A stretch of DNA of 64,000 bases from Ornithodoros turicata (Eukaryota > Arthropoda > Arachnida > Ixodida > Argasidae). Below, one piece after another: positions 46,181-56,554 of the stretch (positions are counted from its first letter, which is position 1; every line of letters begins with the position of its first letter). The notes beneath the pieces are model-generated. The model was not told the DNA's origin and searched no databases. It saw only the letters and a program-made list of their open reading frames with translations. A program made the position numbers and the translations under genes. Location of the stretch: contig NW_026999326.1 in the NCBI RefSeq assembly GCF_037126465.1, forward strand, positions 1,178,001 to 1,242,000, given 5' to 3'.

Positions 46181-47050
46181 ACACGTGACCTTAAAGATGG
46201 CGGCGCCCGTGATCGGCGGCTAAACCGTTTGTAAACAATGCGGTTGTTGTTTCTGGATGACGTTTTGGATGTTTTTCGGTCACGGTAATTATTTTTATCC
46301 GATAATCTCGCAGTATAAAGCACAGTTTTTCACATAAAGCCTCGTATTGTTGACAACTGCCAAAGATGTGTTGACGACCGCGCGTTAAGACTTACCGAGC
46401 CGATGCGATGTACTTAAACTAAGGTGAAATGGGCTACCATGTTGCGGAAGAAGCACCACATAGTTTACACTGGCAAAATACGGTAATCTGTTGGTGTTAT
46501 GACGATGAAAATATGTCGGTAAGCGGCAAAACGACATGTAAACAAAGTCACATGACATCAAAATGACGTTTTGGATGACGTGCGACCAGGACAAGATGAC
46601 TGTTTTGCCAAAAGCACCCGCTTGAGGGTAGTTACAGCAATGGCGGGTTTGCGTCACCCCTGTGTTCCCGACAGTGTGCAGTTGGTTCAGCGGCCAGCAG
46701 ATGGTGATACAATACCGCCGTCATTGTTTGCTTTCTTTTAGGCCGCGTACCCCCATGCGGAGAATCTGCGCGGAAACGCGAACGGTAAACTCTTGCCGCT
46801 GTGCGGGAAAAGCCACCTCCGCTTTCCGCTTTTTGGCGATCGCGCAGTGCACGATTTTTATCGTGAATCCGCACATGCTCGGTCCATCAGGAAGTAAAGG
46901 GAAGTTGCGTGCGTTCTTGTTTTCTTCTGGCCTTCCGCACGGAGCATTGACTGCGTCGCTGACTGGAAGGTACGTCGCAGTGATGCTCACGTTTTTTAGC
47001 CGGCGAATTTATGACGGAAATAAAATGCCATTGCTGCCTACATTATAGAG
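46180..47050 (+). other. GC-rich segment, possible promoter and exon
   Basis: AAGATGGCGGCGCCCG (46194-46209) resembles the YY1-type element near starts of housekeeping genes. Downstream a pyrimidine-rich acceptor CTTTCTTTTAG at 46740 and a donor AAGGTACGT near 46973 bracket about 230 bases that are open in one plus frame (CAGKATSAFRFLAIAQCTIF ... GLPHGALTASLTGR). The protein is unknown and the minus strand is also open, so this is only a candidate. Confidence 0.25.
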
Positions 47051-47957
47051 CGTTGCGTTAAGATTACTTTTTGGGGGGACACTGGAATAACATTTGGGAG
47101 TGCAGGGAAGTAAAGTGTAAGATATTGACTATCGTAGTGTCAGAAAGTTGAAAGCTAAACATTGTTCACAAGAAAAGAATGCGCTATCGTCACAGCGAGT
47201 GAACAGAAAGCCTGCGTTTCTTGCGTCTGCGATGTTGATTTCGCAAAAGCTCAGATGTAAGAAAGGAAACGTTTACTACAGTCAGTAGCTTGACTTCGCT
47301 GTCGTTCGCCATCTTTTCTTGCTTTCTGGTCGCGGGCGGAGGCAGTATAGCTGGGGCGGCATCCATACGCGTCCGCTTGCGGCAGGCGGTTGCGCACATC
47401 TCTACCGCATGTGGGTACGCGGCCTTACAGTGAGCTTTATGAGGAGCGAGTGCGTCCTGTGCCTTTCCCGGTGCGTACTGTGCACTGTGCTTTCACACCA
47501 GAAAGGTCTTCAGGGATGCCATCGAGATGTGACAACTGGTGTGCGTGAACGTGTGGACGTGCGGCAGCTCAATCGCCATGCCGTCCGAGCGGGGAAATAT
47601 CTGCTGCTGTTATGAATCGTTGACGTACAACAAAAATGCTCGGCGGTGATTCATAATCGCTATCGCTGAAATATGGACTGAATTTTCGAACGTTTGTATC
47701 GGGCTTTGTAGCCTGACGTTGAATTAAACGGAGCGTCTTGCTTCTTCTGGCTCATTCTGCAGAACTTTGTGCAAGCGACAATGAGGCGTAGCCTTTTTTA
47801 TTCACACAACCATTCATGAAGGAATACCTTTTTTTTCTCTTTATTTTGTTCATTGCGCATCTTCGCAGAGGCGTCTTGAGAGACGCATGAGGCGGCACTG
47901 TGCTCCTTCACCCTCTCACACTGGGGGTCAAGGCGCACATGCGCCGAACAAAACAAC
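47051..47957. other. no gene recognised
   Basis: A minus frame at 47190-47310 starts MANDSEVKLLTVVNVSFLTS and becomes RRRKKRR; it faintly recalls Harbinger-type N termini but has no continuation. Otherwise empty. Confidence 0.3.
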
Positions 47958-48345
47958 AAAAACAACTTTATTTCAGGATGATGGGTGTGGAGTTTGTGGA
48001 GCTACTCTACCCCATTGCTGGAGGTGAAGCGGGGAATGAAGGAATGGGTCCCGTTACAATGAGGATCGAAGTCCCGTGGTGTCCAATAAGGCGAAGAGAG
48101 CCTTGAGGACAGAGCGTTGGTGGGCTGGATGCGGCCAGGGGCCAAGCAATTTTGTGAAGGGAGAGGGGACGGGAGTCTAGCTCGTTGAGGGAGGCGGAGA
48201 GTACGGAGCGGGAAGGGTGAAAGTGTGGGCAATGGAGAAGAATGTGCTCCACATCTTCAACAGCACCGCAGTGACTGCAGTGGGGAGAGTTAACTTGTCT
48301 CAAGCGGTAGCGCCACTGTGCTGTGAAGGACACGTCGAAGCGCAT
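47958..48345 (-). pseudogene. LINE C-terminus, 5'-truncated
   Basis: The minus-strand frame 48007-48345 reads MRFDVSFTAQWRYRLRQVNS then CSHCGAVEDVEHILLHCPHF, the Cx2C...HxxxxC motif at the C terminus of RNase H-bearing LINEs. The 3' end (about 47960) has an A-rich complement. It begins abruptly at 48345, as LINE copies truncated during insertion do. It shares its 3' terminus with 44640-44940 and 57550-58735. Confidence 0.75.
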
Positions 48346-48369
48346 TCAATGAACTAATGCGGCGTCTTT

Positions 48370-48880
48370 ACGAGAGCTGTGACTTGTGGAAACAAAACAA
48401 ACACAAATGTATCGGGTGACTCTATCGGAACTTCCCTTATCTTGGGTTGCATTTTCTGTTTCATTTTAATCGTTTTCCGGGATGCAATAGGCCGATAGTG
48501 TGCACTTTCATCCTCTCATGTTGGGGATGCAGGAAAGACGCGTCTCTAGAGATGCGCAAGGAAAAAAAAGGAAAAAAAAAGGTGCGCCTTCACGAATTTT
48601 TGGCGCATGATCTATCGAACAAATTTTTGTCCTCAAAATGGCTCCGGTATCAGGTGACCGAAGCGATCAGATGTTCTCACTGGAACAACTTCGTAGCTTT
48701 TATAATTAAAATGTTAATTATCGAAAGTTAATTAAGTCATTGCCTTAGACATCTGCTAATGCCCTCCTAGGGGGTGCCCTTCAGCATATGTTATAGTGCA
48801 ATTGATTTCGGAAAAAGTGATATACGTATATAGTTTGAAGATATATGTTCGCATTGAGCTTGGACACCCTGTATGTAATT
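48370..48880 (-). repeat. dispersed repeat starting ACAGGGTGT, copy 1
   Basis: On the minus strand it starts ACAGGGTGTCCAAGC at about 48874 and runs to about 48400. The same kind of start (ACAGGGTGTTTCC or ACGGGGTGTTATT followed by ACATATTTTTATGAAAA-like sequence) occurs at 63527 and 56562 on the plus strand. I recall such ends as common in arthropod, including tick, genomes. Class uncertain. Confidence 0.4.
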
Positions 48881-49200
48881 AAGAGAAAGAATAAATGAAA
48901 TGAAAGAATACCGAAGGTAAACGCAGGTTATACAGCTGGTAATTAAAATTAATTAAGGGAATTCATGATTACCTCTTTTAACCTGCCTTGACCCAGCTAA
49001 TTAAAGGGTAATTACAGTGTAACTTAAAGTAATTGATACTAATTAAAGAGTAATTAAATGTACTTAGAGATAGTAATTGGAAGTGTAAAACCGGAAATCA
49101 ATCATTGACAACTGGAAGTCAGGTTAGACCGGAAATGGGTACCCGGAAGTCAAGTATAGACCGGAAGAGGCGGTTAATGCTAACGCATTTCTCTCGCATT
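48881..49200. repeat. TAATTAA-rich tract followed by CCGGAA repeats
   Basis: 48940-49080 contains about nine TAATTA words, then 49085-49170 has five (A)CCGGAA(G/A) words. Both look like irregular short-motif repeats. TAATTA is also a homeodomain core and CCGGAA an ETS core, but without a gene nearby no regulatory role is claimed. Confidence 0.45.
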
Positions 49201-49475
49201 TACCGCTAAATCGTCAGTGATTTTTTTTAGAGCCGTGAATGCGGGAAGCTGTGGAGGCCTGGCCACACACTTCGCTCATGTAGGCAGGTACACGACAGAT
49301 CAAACAGACTTTGCCGTGACTGGGAATTAGTGAATATGTGGGAGAGACGCCATACAGCAAACAACTCACAAGTATTCTCGCTTTCAACGGCGCAGTGGCA
49401 TGTACGTCGCTCACCAGTTGTATACGCGCAACGAGACTGCACAGAAGCCAGATATCCCTTGAGGGGCCTCTTGTG

Positions 49476-49539
49476 ATCGCAATCTTATTTTATCGGGCTG
49501 CATACATATGTATGCAGCCCGATAAAATAAGATTGCGAT
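49476..49539. repeat. perfect 64-bp palindrome without spacer
   Basis: The 32-base arm ATCGCAATCTTATTTTATCG... (49476-49507) is followed at once by its exact complement (49508-49539). Four bases later a second palindrome AAAGCACATATATGTGCTTT (49544-49563) follows. Such a structure extrudes as a cruciform and is usually unstable. Confidence 0.95.
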
Positions 49540-49563
49540 AAGCAAAGCACATATATGTGCTTT

Positions 49564-50085
49564 CCTTGTCAGAAAACTTGATATGAATCATGTAATGAAT
49601 AGCAGTCAACAAGAAACAGCTCGCAATGTTCGTAGCAGATGGTTTTTTCTACCAACGAATGAGGGGACTCTCTACCACAAACGTCACTCTAGAGTGTGGT
49701 CTACAGTCCGACCTGTCACCGCAGCAGCGATTTTGCAAATTAATGGCACCGCGGTGAAACAACTTTGGGCAGAAATATATTGTGGGAATGATTTTTACAT
49801 ACTGCTTTACAAGATGACAGCAGTTTTTGGCAATGTTGGATACCGCTTTAATGCTCCTTTAAATGTGAACTAGGATAGTCTCTCACTCTGGTATCTCGCT
49901 TTTGCGAGAGACATCCCCTAATTAAAAAGTTAACTAACAACTTTTAGGTAATTAGTCATCTTATAGTTGCACTTTTTTCGCTTTAGTTTTTCAAAACAAT
50001 CGACAGTGCCGAAATGCTATCGATAGTGGACGCGAGTGTTGAGAAACTATCGATAGTTATAGGATAATTAACTATTTATAGTAGT
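49564..50085. other. spacer with two TATCGATA motifs
   Basis: A 96-codon plus frame (49583-49873) has no recognised domain. GCTATCGATAG (about 50018) and ACTATCGATAG (about 50046) match the cluster at 56190-56460. The two stretches were contiguous before the PLE pair inserted. Confidence 0.5.
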
Positions 50086-50117
50086 AGGAAGGAAGTTGCC
50101 TCAGGACAGAAGCCGCC

Positions 50118-50150
50118 GATATTTCGAACAGAGACTGTTCTTCTTCTGGG
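50118..50150 (-). ncRNA. PLE 3' hairpin, hammerhead-like (left copy)
   Basis: Complemented: CAGAAGA, stem GAACAG/CTGTTC with loop TCT, then GAAATATC. The order matches CTGANGA-stem II-GAAA of hammerhead ribozymes, but CTG is CAG here. PLEs are known to carry hammerhead motifs in their terminal repeats, so this may be a degenerate one. Stem I and stem III were not resolved. Confidence 0.4.
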
Positions 50151-50526
50151 CACCGTCCTCATCATTGGCATGGTATTTAAAGGGTTAAGTGTGACGTGTT
50201 TAAAGGTTCATGCGAATTGTGGGTCAACAGCCCGGAGGGAAGAAAGGTTCCGTACGGGTTTCTACGGCCGGAGTGAATGGCTGCTTTGTTAAAGTGTGGA
50301 GGGGATTATGTGAACGTTCACGAACACGTGGACGAAACGGGACAACAGGCAAGAATTGGCAAGCATAGCGAAAGATAAGGAGGTTAGTGGTTACGTGGGG
50401 AAAATTCCAGAACCAGCAAAGATTTTTTTTTTTTAATACAAAGTTGTGGCATGCAATAAAGAAAGTAGAAAGCAGTGGCCATGCAGAACATAACAGATGA
50501 TAATGGAGGTAGGGGGAAAACATATT

Positions 50527-53234
50527 TTATTTGTGAAGTGTTTCTAGGGTGCCTTGTGATTTGTTGATACCGGACGGGTGAAGAGCGTCGAACTTGTATA
50601 TGAGATAAGACTCCCTATCACGTCTGTCACGTGCGGATCTAAACCCGGTTTCCAGAATATATAGTTTAATGTTGTCAAAATTGTGACCAGGAACGTTAAA
50701 GTGTTCGGCGACTGCTTTGGGGAGTTTGTTGGACGTGTCGGTTCTGTGTCCGGTAAGGCGGTTGTTCATTTGTTGGCCGGTTTCACCAATGTATTGCATA
50801 GAGCAGTCGCCGCATTCAATGCAGTATATGACATTGGAGCTTGTGCATGTGAATGCGTGGTTAACGGGGTGGGTGTAATTGCTCGCAGTGGTTTTGATGG
50901 AGTTAGCGTGTTGAACGTGCTTGCATGTTTTGCAGCGCGGGAGGTTGCAGGGTCGTGTTCCCGTGTACGGGGTGCTCGTTTTGCTGATTTTGGCATTGAC
51001 CAAAGAGTCTGCCAGGTTTTTTGCGCGTCGGTATGTCACCTGTATGGGATTTGTGAATATATTGCTAAGCCGGTCACTGCTTTGGAGGAGGGGCTCGTGC
51101 TTCTGTAGAATGGCTTTGATGTTTGGAAGTGCGTTGGAATATCTTGTGATGAAGCTTATTTGGCACGCGTCAGAATTTTTTCGGTTTTCCAGAACCTCGT
51201 CTCGATCGAGTGTGAGTGCCCTGCGACGGAATTCGGTTAGGAGGGAGTCTGGATAGTCCCTTAGGGTAAGTGTACTGCAGAGTTCTTCAAGCTTCTCAGC
51301 GTAATCTGTGTCGTTTGAACAAATTCTGCGTAGTCTTACACTCTGCCCATTAGGAATTCCAACCTTACAGTGACGCGGGTGGTGACTCTTGAAGTGAAGG
51401 TATTGTTGTTTGTCAGTTGGCTTTTTGTACAGGGTTGTGATGAGGTTGCCGTTGTCTAGTGATATTGTAGTGTCGAGGAAGTTAATTAAGTGAGTTGACT
51501 GTTGTGATGTGAACTTTATGTTGCTATGCGCGGTGTTCAGTAGATCTATGAACTTTTGAAATTCATGTTCCCCGTGTTCCCATATTATCTGTATATCATC
51601 GATGTATCGAAGGTACACCGTGGGTTTTAATGAGAGGGCGCTGAGAACTTTGTTTTCTAAGAACCCCATGAAGATATTTGCGTATGTGGGTGCAACAGGT
51701 GTGCCCACCTTGTACCGTGTACTTGTAGGTAGTATTCACCATTGAACTCGAAGTAGTTCAGTTTCAGGACCAAGTCCATTAGAGCGAGTATGGTTTCCGT
51801 GTCTTTTCTGGTGTTTGTTGTAGAAAGGGTATTGCAGAGGGCTGTGATTCCGTCGTTGTGTGGGATGTTAGTATACAGTGATGTCACATCTAGCGTGGCT
51901 AGTATTGTGTCCCTACCAAATGTACGAGTGTTGTTTATATCTCTGATTATTCTGAGGAGGTGGGGTGTGTCTTGTACATGCGATGCCAGTGTTGTCGGAA
52001 TATGGTTTAAATAGTGGTCCAGGAATTTCGAGAGTCTTTCTGTTGGTGTGTTGTTATTAGATACAATTGGCCTGCCGGGGATGTCAGCCGTATATAGCTC
52101 GTTGGCGTGTACCTTGTGGATTTTGGGCAGTAAATAGAAACGACCTGCGCCTGTGTTTGATGGGGTGAGATATCTGAGGTCATCACGTGTGATGAGCTTT
52201 CGTTCGTGGAGGTCCTGTATGGTATGGGTTATTAGCGCCGTGTACTCCTTTGTTGGGTCATGGTCCAGTTTGAGGTAGTGTTGCGTATTGTTGAGTTGCC
52301 TATGAGCTTCAGAAATATATTTATATGTGGGCCAGATGACGATACTCCCACCCTTATCTGCGGGCTTGATAATGATATCATCTCTGTCAGCTAGCGCTTT
52401 GATGATGTCACGCTGTGTTTTAGTGAGGTTGTGACCACGCGAGCTTTGGGAAATACCGCGAAGGATGTCGTTGGTTACTTGTTTAATGTACAGGTCTAAT
52501 GCGGGTTCTCGGCCGTGATTTCGTGTCCAGGTTGATGGTAGTCGGTGGTCGTTGTTGTTTTCTTGTGTTGTATGAGCGAAGAATTCTCTAAGGCGTAGCC
52601 GTCTCGCAAAGTCTGATATGTCTTTGTGGATTTCGTATTCGTTAACAGAATTGAGTGTCGGGCAGAATGTTAACCCCCTAGAGAGGACTTGTAGTTCGTC
52701 GCTGGTTAGTGACTGTGATATATCTATTACGGTGCTTGCGTCAGCGTTTTCTCGGGGTGGCTCAGCGATGTTGCGGAGAGTTGTGGTTGTGGTGCTGGAA
52801 ATTATTTGTTCGGCTGCTGCGTGTGTCGTGTTAGTGGGTCCGGTATCCGTGTCGTTGTTGGAATTAGGTTTTCCGAGTTTTGAGTGTTCCTTGTTAGCTA
52901 GCTCGCGGTTGAGTTGTTGAATGTGTAGTTCGAGAGTATTTGCCTCCGCGTCGGTGAGACTGATATTGTTCATATGGGCCTGGATCGTAGCGAGTTGCGC
53001 GTGGCACTGTTTCTTTAATATTTCTAGAAACGTACGGGCTGTGTTGTTAAGGGCTGATGCCCACTCTAGCTCTAGTTCAGGTGTCAGTTTTCCTAATGCA
53101 GGAACTGTTTGAGGGGTGAGGCCTTTAGGTACTGTGTTGTGAGCCAGGTGGTGGGTGTAGATCCGTAGATGATGTAGGTATCGGCTACGTTTCTCCATGA
53201 GTTTTCGCATTCGTAGAAAGTTCGTTGACTGCAT
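50527..53234 (-). pseudogene. PLE ORF2: reverse transcriptase and GIY-YIG endonuclease
   Basis: The ORF begins MQSTNFLRMRKLMEKRSRYL at 53234. The N-terminal 230 residues are helical, with leucine heptads. RT starts at IIIKPADKGGSIVIW, then FYLLPKIHK, GRPIVSNNNTP and motif A LDVTSLYTNIPH. At about 51700 a one-base loss (QVHGT then shift) moves into the frame of 50527-51708: MGTPVAPTYANIFM (motif B), YLRYIDD (motif C), INFLDTTISL. The C-terminal part has CNLPRCKTCKH, VIYCIECGDCSMQYIGETG, the arginine and histidine of LTGHRT, and ESYLIYKF: a GIY-YIG endonuclease with its zinc-binding prefix. This is the Penelope/Poseidon plan. The stop at 50527 is followed by a 440-base 3' region. Confidence 0.9.
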
Positions 53235-53255
53235 GGTAGGCTGGTGATTAGATAG

Positions 53256-54211
53256 TCAACGGTGTTTTCTGCGTGATGTGCGCGTGCGTCGTGTCTGTGG
53301 GGTCGGTGGCTGTGGGGTCAGTGACTGTGGAGACTCGCTGTGTTCCTCGATGTCATCGGTCTGTGTTTGCGTGCTTGTGGTTTTCTGTGTCACAGTTTGC
53401 GTGAACTTTGTGTGTGTGCGGGTTGTGTTTGGAGTGTTGTCGTTTGCCGCGTGTGTATGCGTGGGTGCAGTGGTCGTTGTGGTCCCCTTTGATGCCATCG
53501 TGTGTTCTGGCGTGTTTGCGGTGCTGGCACTTAAAGTGTAAGCTGGTTGAGGGTGTTGTGTTTGAGCGTTTGTCAATGCAGGACGGCATCTATGGACCAT
53601 TAGGTGTTTGATGTTGTGTGCCATAGCTCGTACGCCTGCGTGGTTTGGGTGGATGCCGTCCCGAGCGAGATGTGCTTCAGCGTGGTATTCGAAAGCTGCG
53701 TGTGTGATAACCATAACGTTGGTGTGTACCTGACGCATGTGGATGAGGTGGTTGTTGACAGCGTGCGCCTTCCTGTCGAACTCGTGTAGCCATGTGTCCT
53801 GGTATATGTATGCTCGGTGTTTGTTCTGTCTTCGGGGAAGTATCGTTGTCAGTACTATTTCAGCGCCTGGTCTGTTGTTTGTGATGAAGGAAACTAGTGC
53901 TTCGAATTCCTGGATGACATGTTGTGCTGTTGACCGTGCGATGTCGTTGGTCCCTACGTGGAGTATGAAGTGCGTGATGTTCGGTGGGACGGCGGTTACA
54001 TGTGTCATGATGTCTCGTATTCTTGCGCCGCTTGAGAAGTGTATGTGAGGTCCGTGTTCTCCGTGTGGGATGTGTTCGTGTATGTATTGTAACAGCTATC
54101 CCCTAGGAGTGCGACATGTGAGAAAGAGAGGACGGGTTGCTTACCTCCTGAGGCCATCGGATCGTCAGTAGCGAACGTAGATGGGTAGAAGACAAGACAT
54201 GTACAAGACAC
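53256..54211 (-). pseudogene. PLE upstream ORF with SGNH/GDSL hydrolase signature
   Basis: From 54211 the minus strand reads to MASGGKQPVLSFSHVALLGDS, with the GDS of block I. The frame changes directly after it, and the next frame holds GARIRDIMTHVTAV, HFILHVGTNDIARS (block III, GxND) and ARDGIHPNHAGVRA (block V, DxxH). These are the catalytic Ser, Asn, Asp and His of SGNH hydrolases. The C-terminal third is rich in Thr, Gln, Asn and His, ending RRTRTSRRKHR at 53256. The stop is 21 bases before the RT ORF. Similar esterase modules are known in ORF1 of CR1-type LINEs; their role is thought to involve membranes or RNP formation. One frameshift makes this copy defective. Confidence 0.75.
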
Positions 54212-55651
54212 ACCCCACCTCCTCAGAATAATCGAGATATAAACAACACTCGTACATTTGGTAGGGACACAATACTAGCCACGCTGGATGTGACATCACT
54301 GTATACTAACATCCCACACAACGACGGAATCACAGCCCTCTGCAATACCCTTTCTACAACAAACACCAGAAAAGACACGGAAACCATACTCGCTCTAATG
54401 GACTTGGTCCTGAAACTGAACTACTTCGAGTTCAATGGCGAATACTACCTACAAGTACACGGTACAAGTATGGGCACACCTGTTGCACCCACATACGCAA
54501 ATATCTTCATGGGGTTCTTAGAAAACAAAGTTCTCAGCGCCCTCTCATTAAAACCCACGGTGTACCTTCGATACATCGATGATATACTGATAATATGGGA
54601 ACACGGGGAACATGAATTTCAAAAGTTCATCGATCTACTGAACATCGCGCATAGCAACATAAAGTTCACATCACAACACTCAACTCACTTAATTAACTTC
54701 CTCGACACTACAATATCACTAGACAACGGCAACCTCATCACAACACTGTACAAAAAGCCAACTGACAAACAACAATACCTTCACTTCAAGAGTCACCACC
54801 CGCGTCACTGCAAGGTTGGAATTCCTAATGGGCAGAGTGTAAGAGTACGCAGAATTTGTTCAAACGACACAGATTACGCTGAGAAGCTTGACGAACTCTG
54901 CAGTACACTTGCCCAAAGGGACTATCCAGACTCCCTCCTAACCGAATTCCGTCGCAAGGCACTCACACTCGATCGAGACGAGGTTCTGGAAAACCGAAAA
55001 AATCCTGACGCGTGCCAAATAAGCTTCATCACAAGATATTCCAACGCACTTCCAAACATCAAAGCCATTCTACAGAAGCACGAGCCCCTCCTCCAAAGCA
55101 GTGACCGGCTTAGCAATATATTCACAAATCCCATACAGGTGACATACCGACGCGCAAAAAACCTGGCAGACTCCTTGGTCAATGCCAAAATCAGCAAAAC
55201 GAGCACCCCGTACACGGGAACACGACCCTGCAACCTCCCGCGCTGCAAAACATGCAAGCACGTTCAACACGCTAACTCCATCAAAACCACTGCGAGCAAT
55301 TACACCCACCCCGTTAACCACGCATTCACATGCACAAGTTCCAATGTTATATACTGCATTGAATGCGGCGACTGCTCTATGCAATACATTGGTGAAACCG
55401 GCCAACAAATGAACAACCGCCTTACCGGACACAGAACCGACACGTCCAACAAACTCCCCAAAGCAGTCGCCGAACACTTTAACGTTCCTGGTCACAATTT
55501 TGACAACATTAAACTATATATTCTGGAAACCGGGTGTAGATCCACACGTGACAGACGTGATAGGGAGTCTTATCTCATATACAAGTTCAACGCTCTTCAC
55601 TCGTCCGGTATCAACAAATCACAAGGCACCCTAGAAACACTTCACAAATAA
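54197..55651 (+). pseudogene. truncated second PLE copy: RT and GIY-YIG
   Basis: Homology to the minus copy begins at about 54197 (CATGTACAAGACACACCCC). A one-base loss at about 54233 breaks the first codons. From there the frame is open to 55651 through LDVTSLYTNI, QVHGTSMGTPVAPTYANIFM, YLRYIDDILIIW and the GIY-YIG block to LETLHK. Motif B is intact here, where the minus copy is shifted. Without the N-terminal RT region and ORF1 it could not act alone. Long frames on the opposite strand (54922-55495) are antisense shadows. Confidence 0.9.
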
Positions 55652-56078
55652 AATATGCTTTTCCCTTCTACCTCCATTATCATCTGTTATGTTCTGCATG
55701 GCCACTGCTTTCTACTTTCTTTATTGCATGCCACAACTTTGTATTTAAAAAAATAAAATAAAATCTTTGCTGGTTCTGGAGTTTTCCCCACGTAACCACT
55801 AACCTCCTTATCTTTCGCTTTGCTTGCCAATTCTTGCCTGTTGTCCCGCTTCGTCCACGTGTTCGTGAACTTTCCATTTTTCTGTAACCGGTCTGTAGCC
55901 TAGATCACTACGTTCACATAATCCCCTCCACACTCTAACAAAGCAGCCATTCACTCCGGCCGTAGAAACCCGTACGGAACCTTTCTTCCCTCCGGGCTGT
56001 TGACCCACAATTCGCATGAACCTTTAAACACGTCACACCTAACTCTTTAAATACCATGCCAATGATGAGGACGGTGCC

Positions 56079-56112
56079 CAGAAGAAGAACAGTCTCTGTT
56101 CGAAATATCGGC
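56079..56112 (+). ncRNA. PLE 3' hairpin, hammerhead-like (right copy)
   Basis: Same motif as at 50118-50150, plus strand: CAGAAGAAGAACAGTCTCTG then TTCGAAATATC. It is followed after about 60 bases by the element end. An AATGATGAGGACGGTG just upstream offers an alternative TGATGAG core. Confidence 0.4.
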
Positions 56113-56189
56113 AGCTTCTGTCCTGAGGCAACTCCCTTCCTACATCTCTACCGGTTCGCTGGATTTCTACCCAGCTATATTTATAGTAG

Positions 56190-56460
56190 TGTTCTTTTAT
56201 TTTCCTTTGCTACCGATAGCTAGATTTGCTTCTCACTATCGATGCTTTCGTTCCCGTATCGCACTGGCACGATGACAACGGAAACAGAATCATGTGCGAC
56301 AAAAGTTATTTCCTAGCTATCGATAGTATGCTCTCGATAGCACTATCGACGTTTTTTTTTAGTATCGATTACTCAATATTCATACGATAAACAATACCCC
56401 CCCCCCCATTGGATAATCGACAGTATCGATAGTACTATCGATAGTTTTACACCGCTACCG
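56190..56460. repeat. TATCGATAG cluster
   Basis: At least five exact or one-mismatch copies of CTATCGATAG (56211, 56238, 56314, 56424, 56437) plus partial ones, ending AGTACTATCGATAGTTTTAC then ACCGCT. Together with 50018 and 50046 it forms one block split by the PLE pair. Repeats of this sort sit near the ends of some hAT transposons; TATCGATA is also the DREF site of flies. The first reading seems likelier here. A run of C interrupts at about 56397-56408. Confidence 0.55.
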
Positions 56461-56554
56461 CCTGGCCGTAGAACTCAACTGCAAGAACGGCATCTATGCT
56501 GCTCTCGTAGCTTTTCTATGAAAATTCTCTGAAGGCTAAAAAAAACACTCTGTG

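Larger units (their letters stand above)
50086..56177. mobile_element. 6.1-kb head-to-head Penelope-like pair
   Basis: A long PLE on the minus strand (54211 to 50086) and a 5'-truncated PLE on the plus strand (54197 to 56177) meet at about 54200, their 3' ends outward. The two outer ends are inverted copies (GTCCTGAGGCAACT...CCTTCCTAC). The whole block is flanked by a 13-bp direct repeat TATTTATAGTAGT (50073-50085 and 56178-56190), so it appears to have entered the genome as one unit. Coding identity between the copies is very high (a few differences in about 1.4 kb), pointing to a recent event. Each copy carries the PLE 3' hairpin near its end. Confidence 0.85.

Noticed and set aside
50683..51256. 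plus-strand ORFs over the PLE
   Set aside because: Antisense shadows of the RT/GIY-YIG frame; the mirrored frames occur at 54922-55495 over the other copy.
52618..53589. plus-strand frames of 60-103 codons
   Set aside because: Shadows of PLE ORF1 and ORF2; valine- and cysteine-rich composition is a by-product of the opposite strand.
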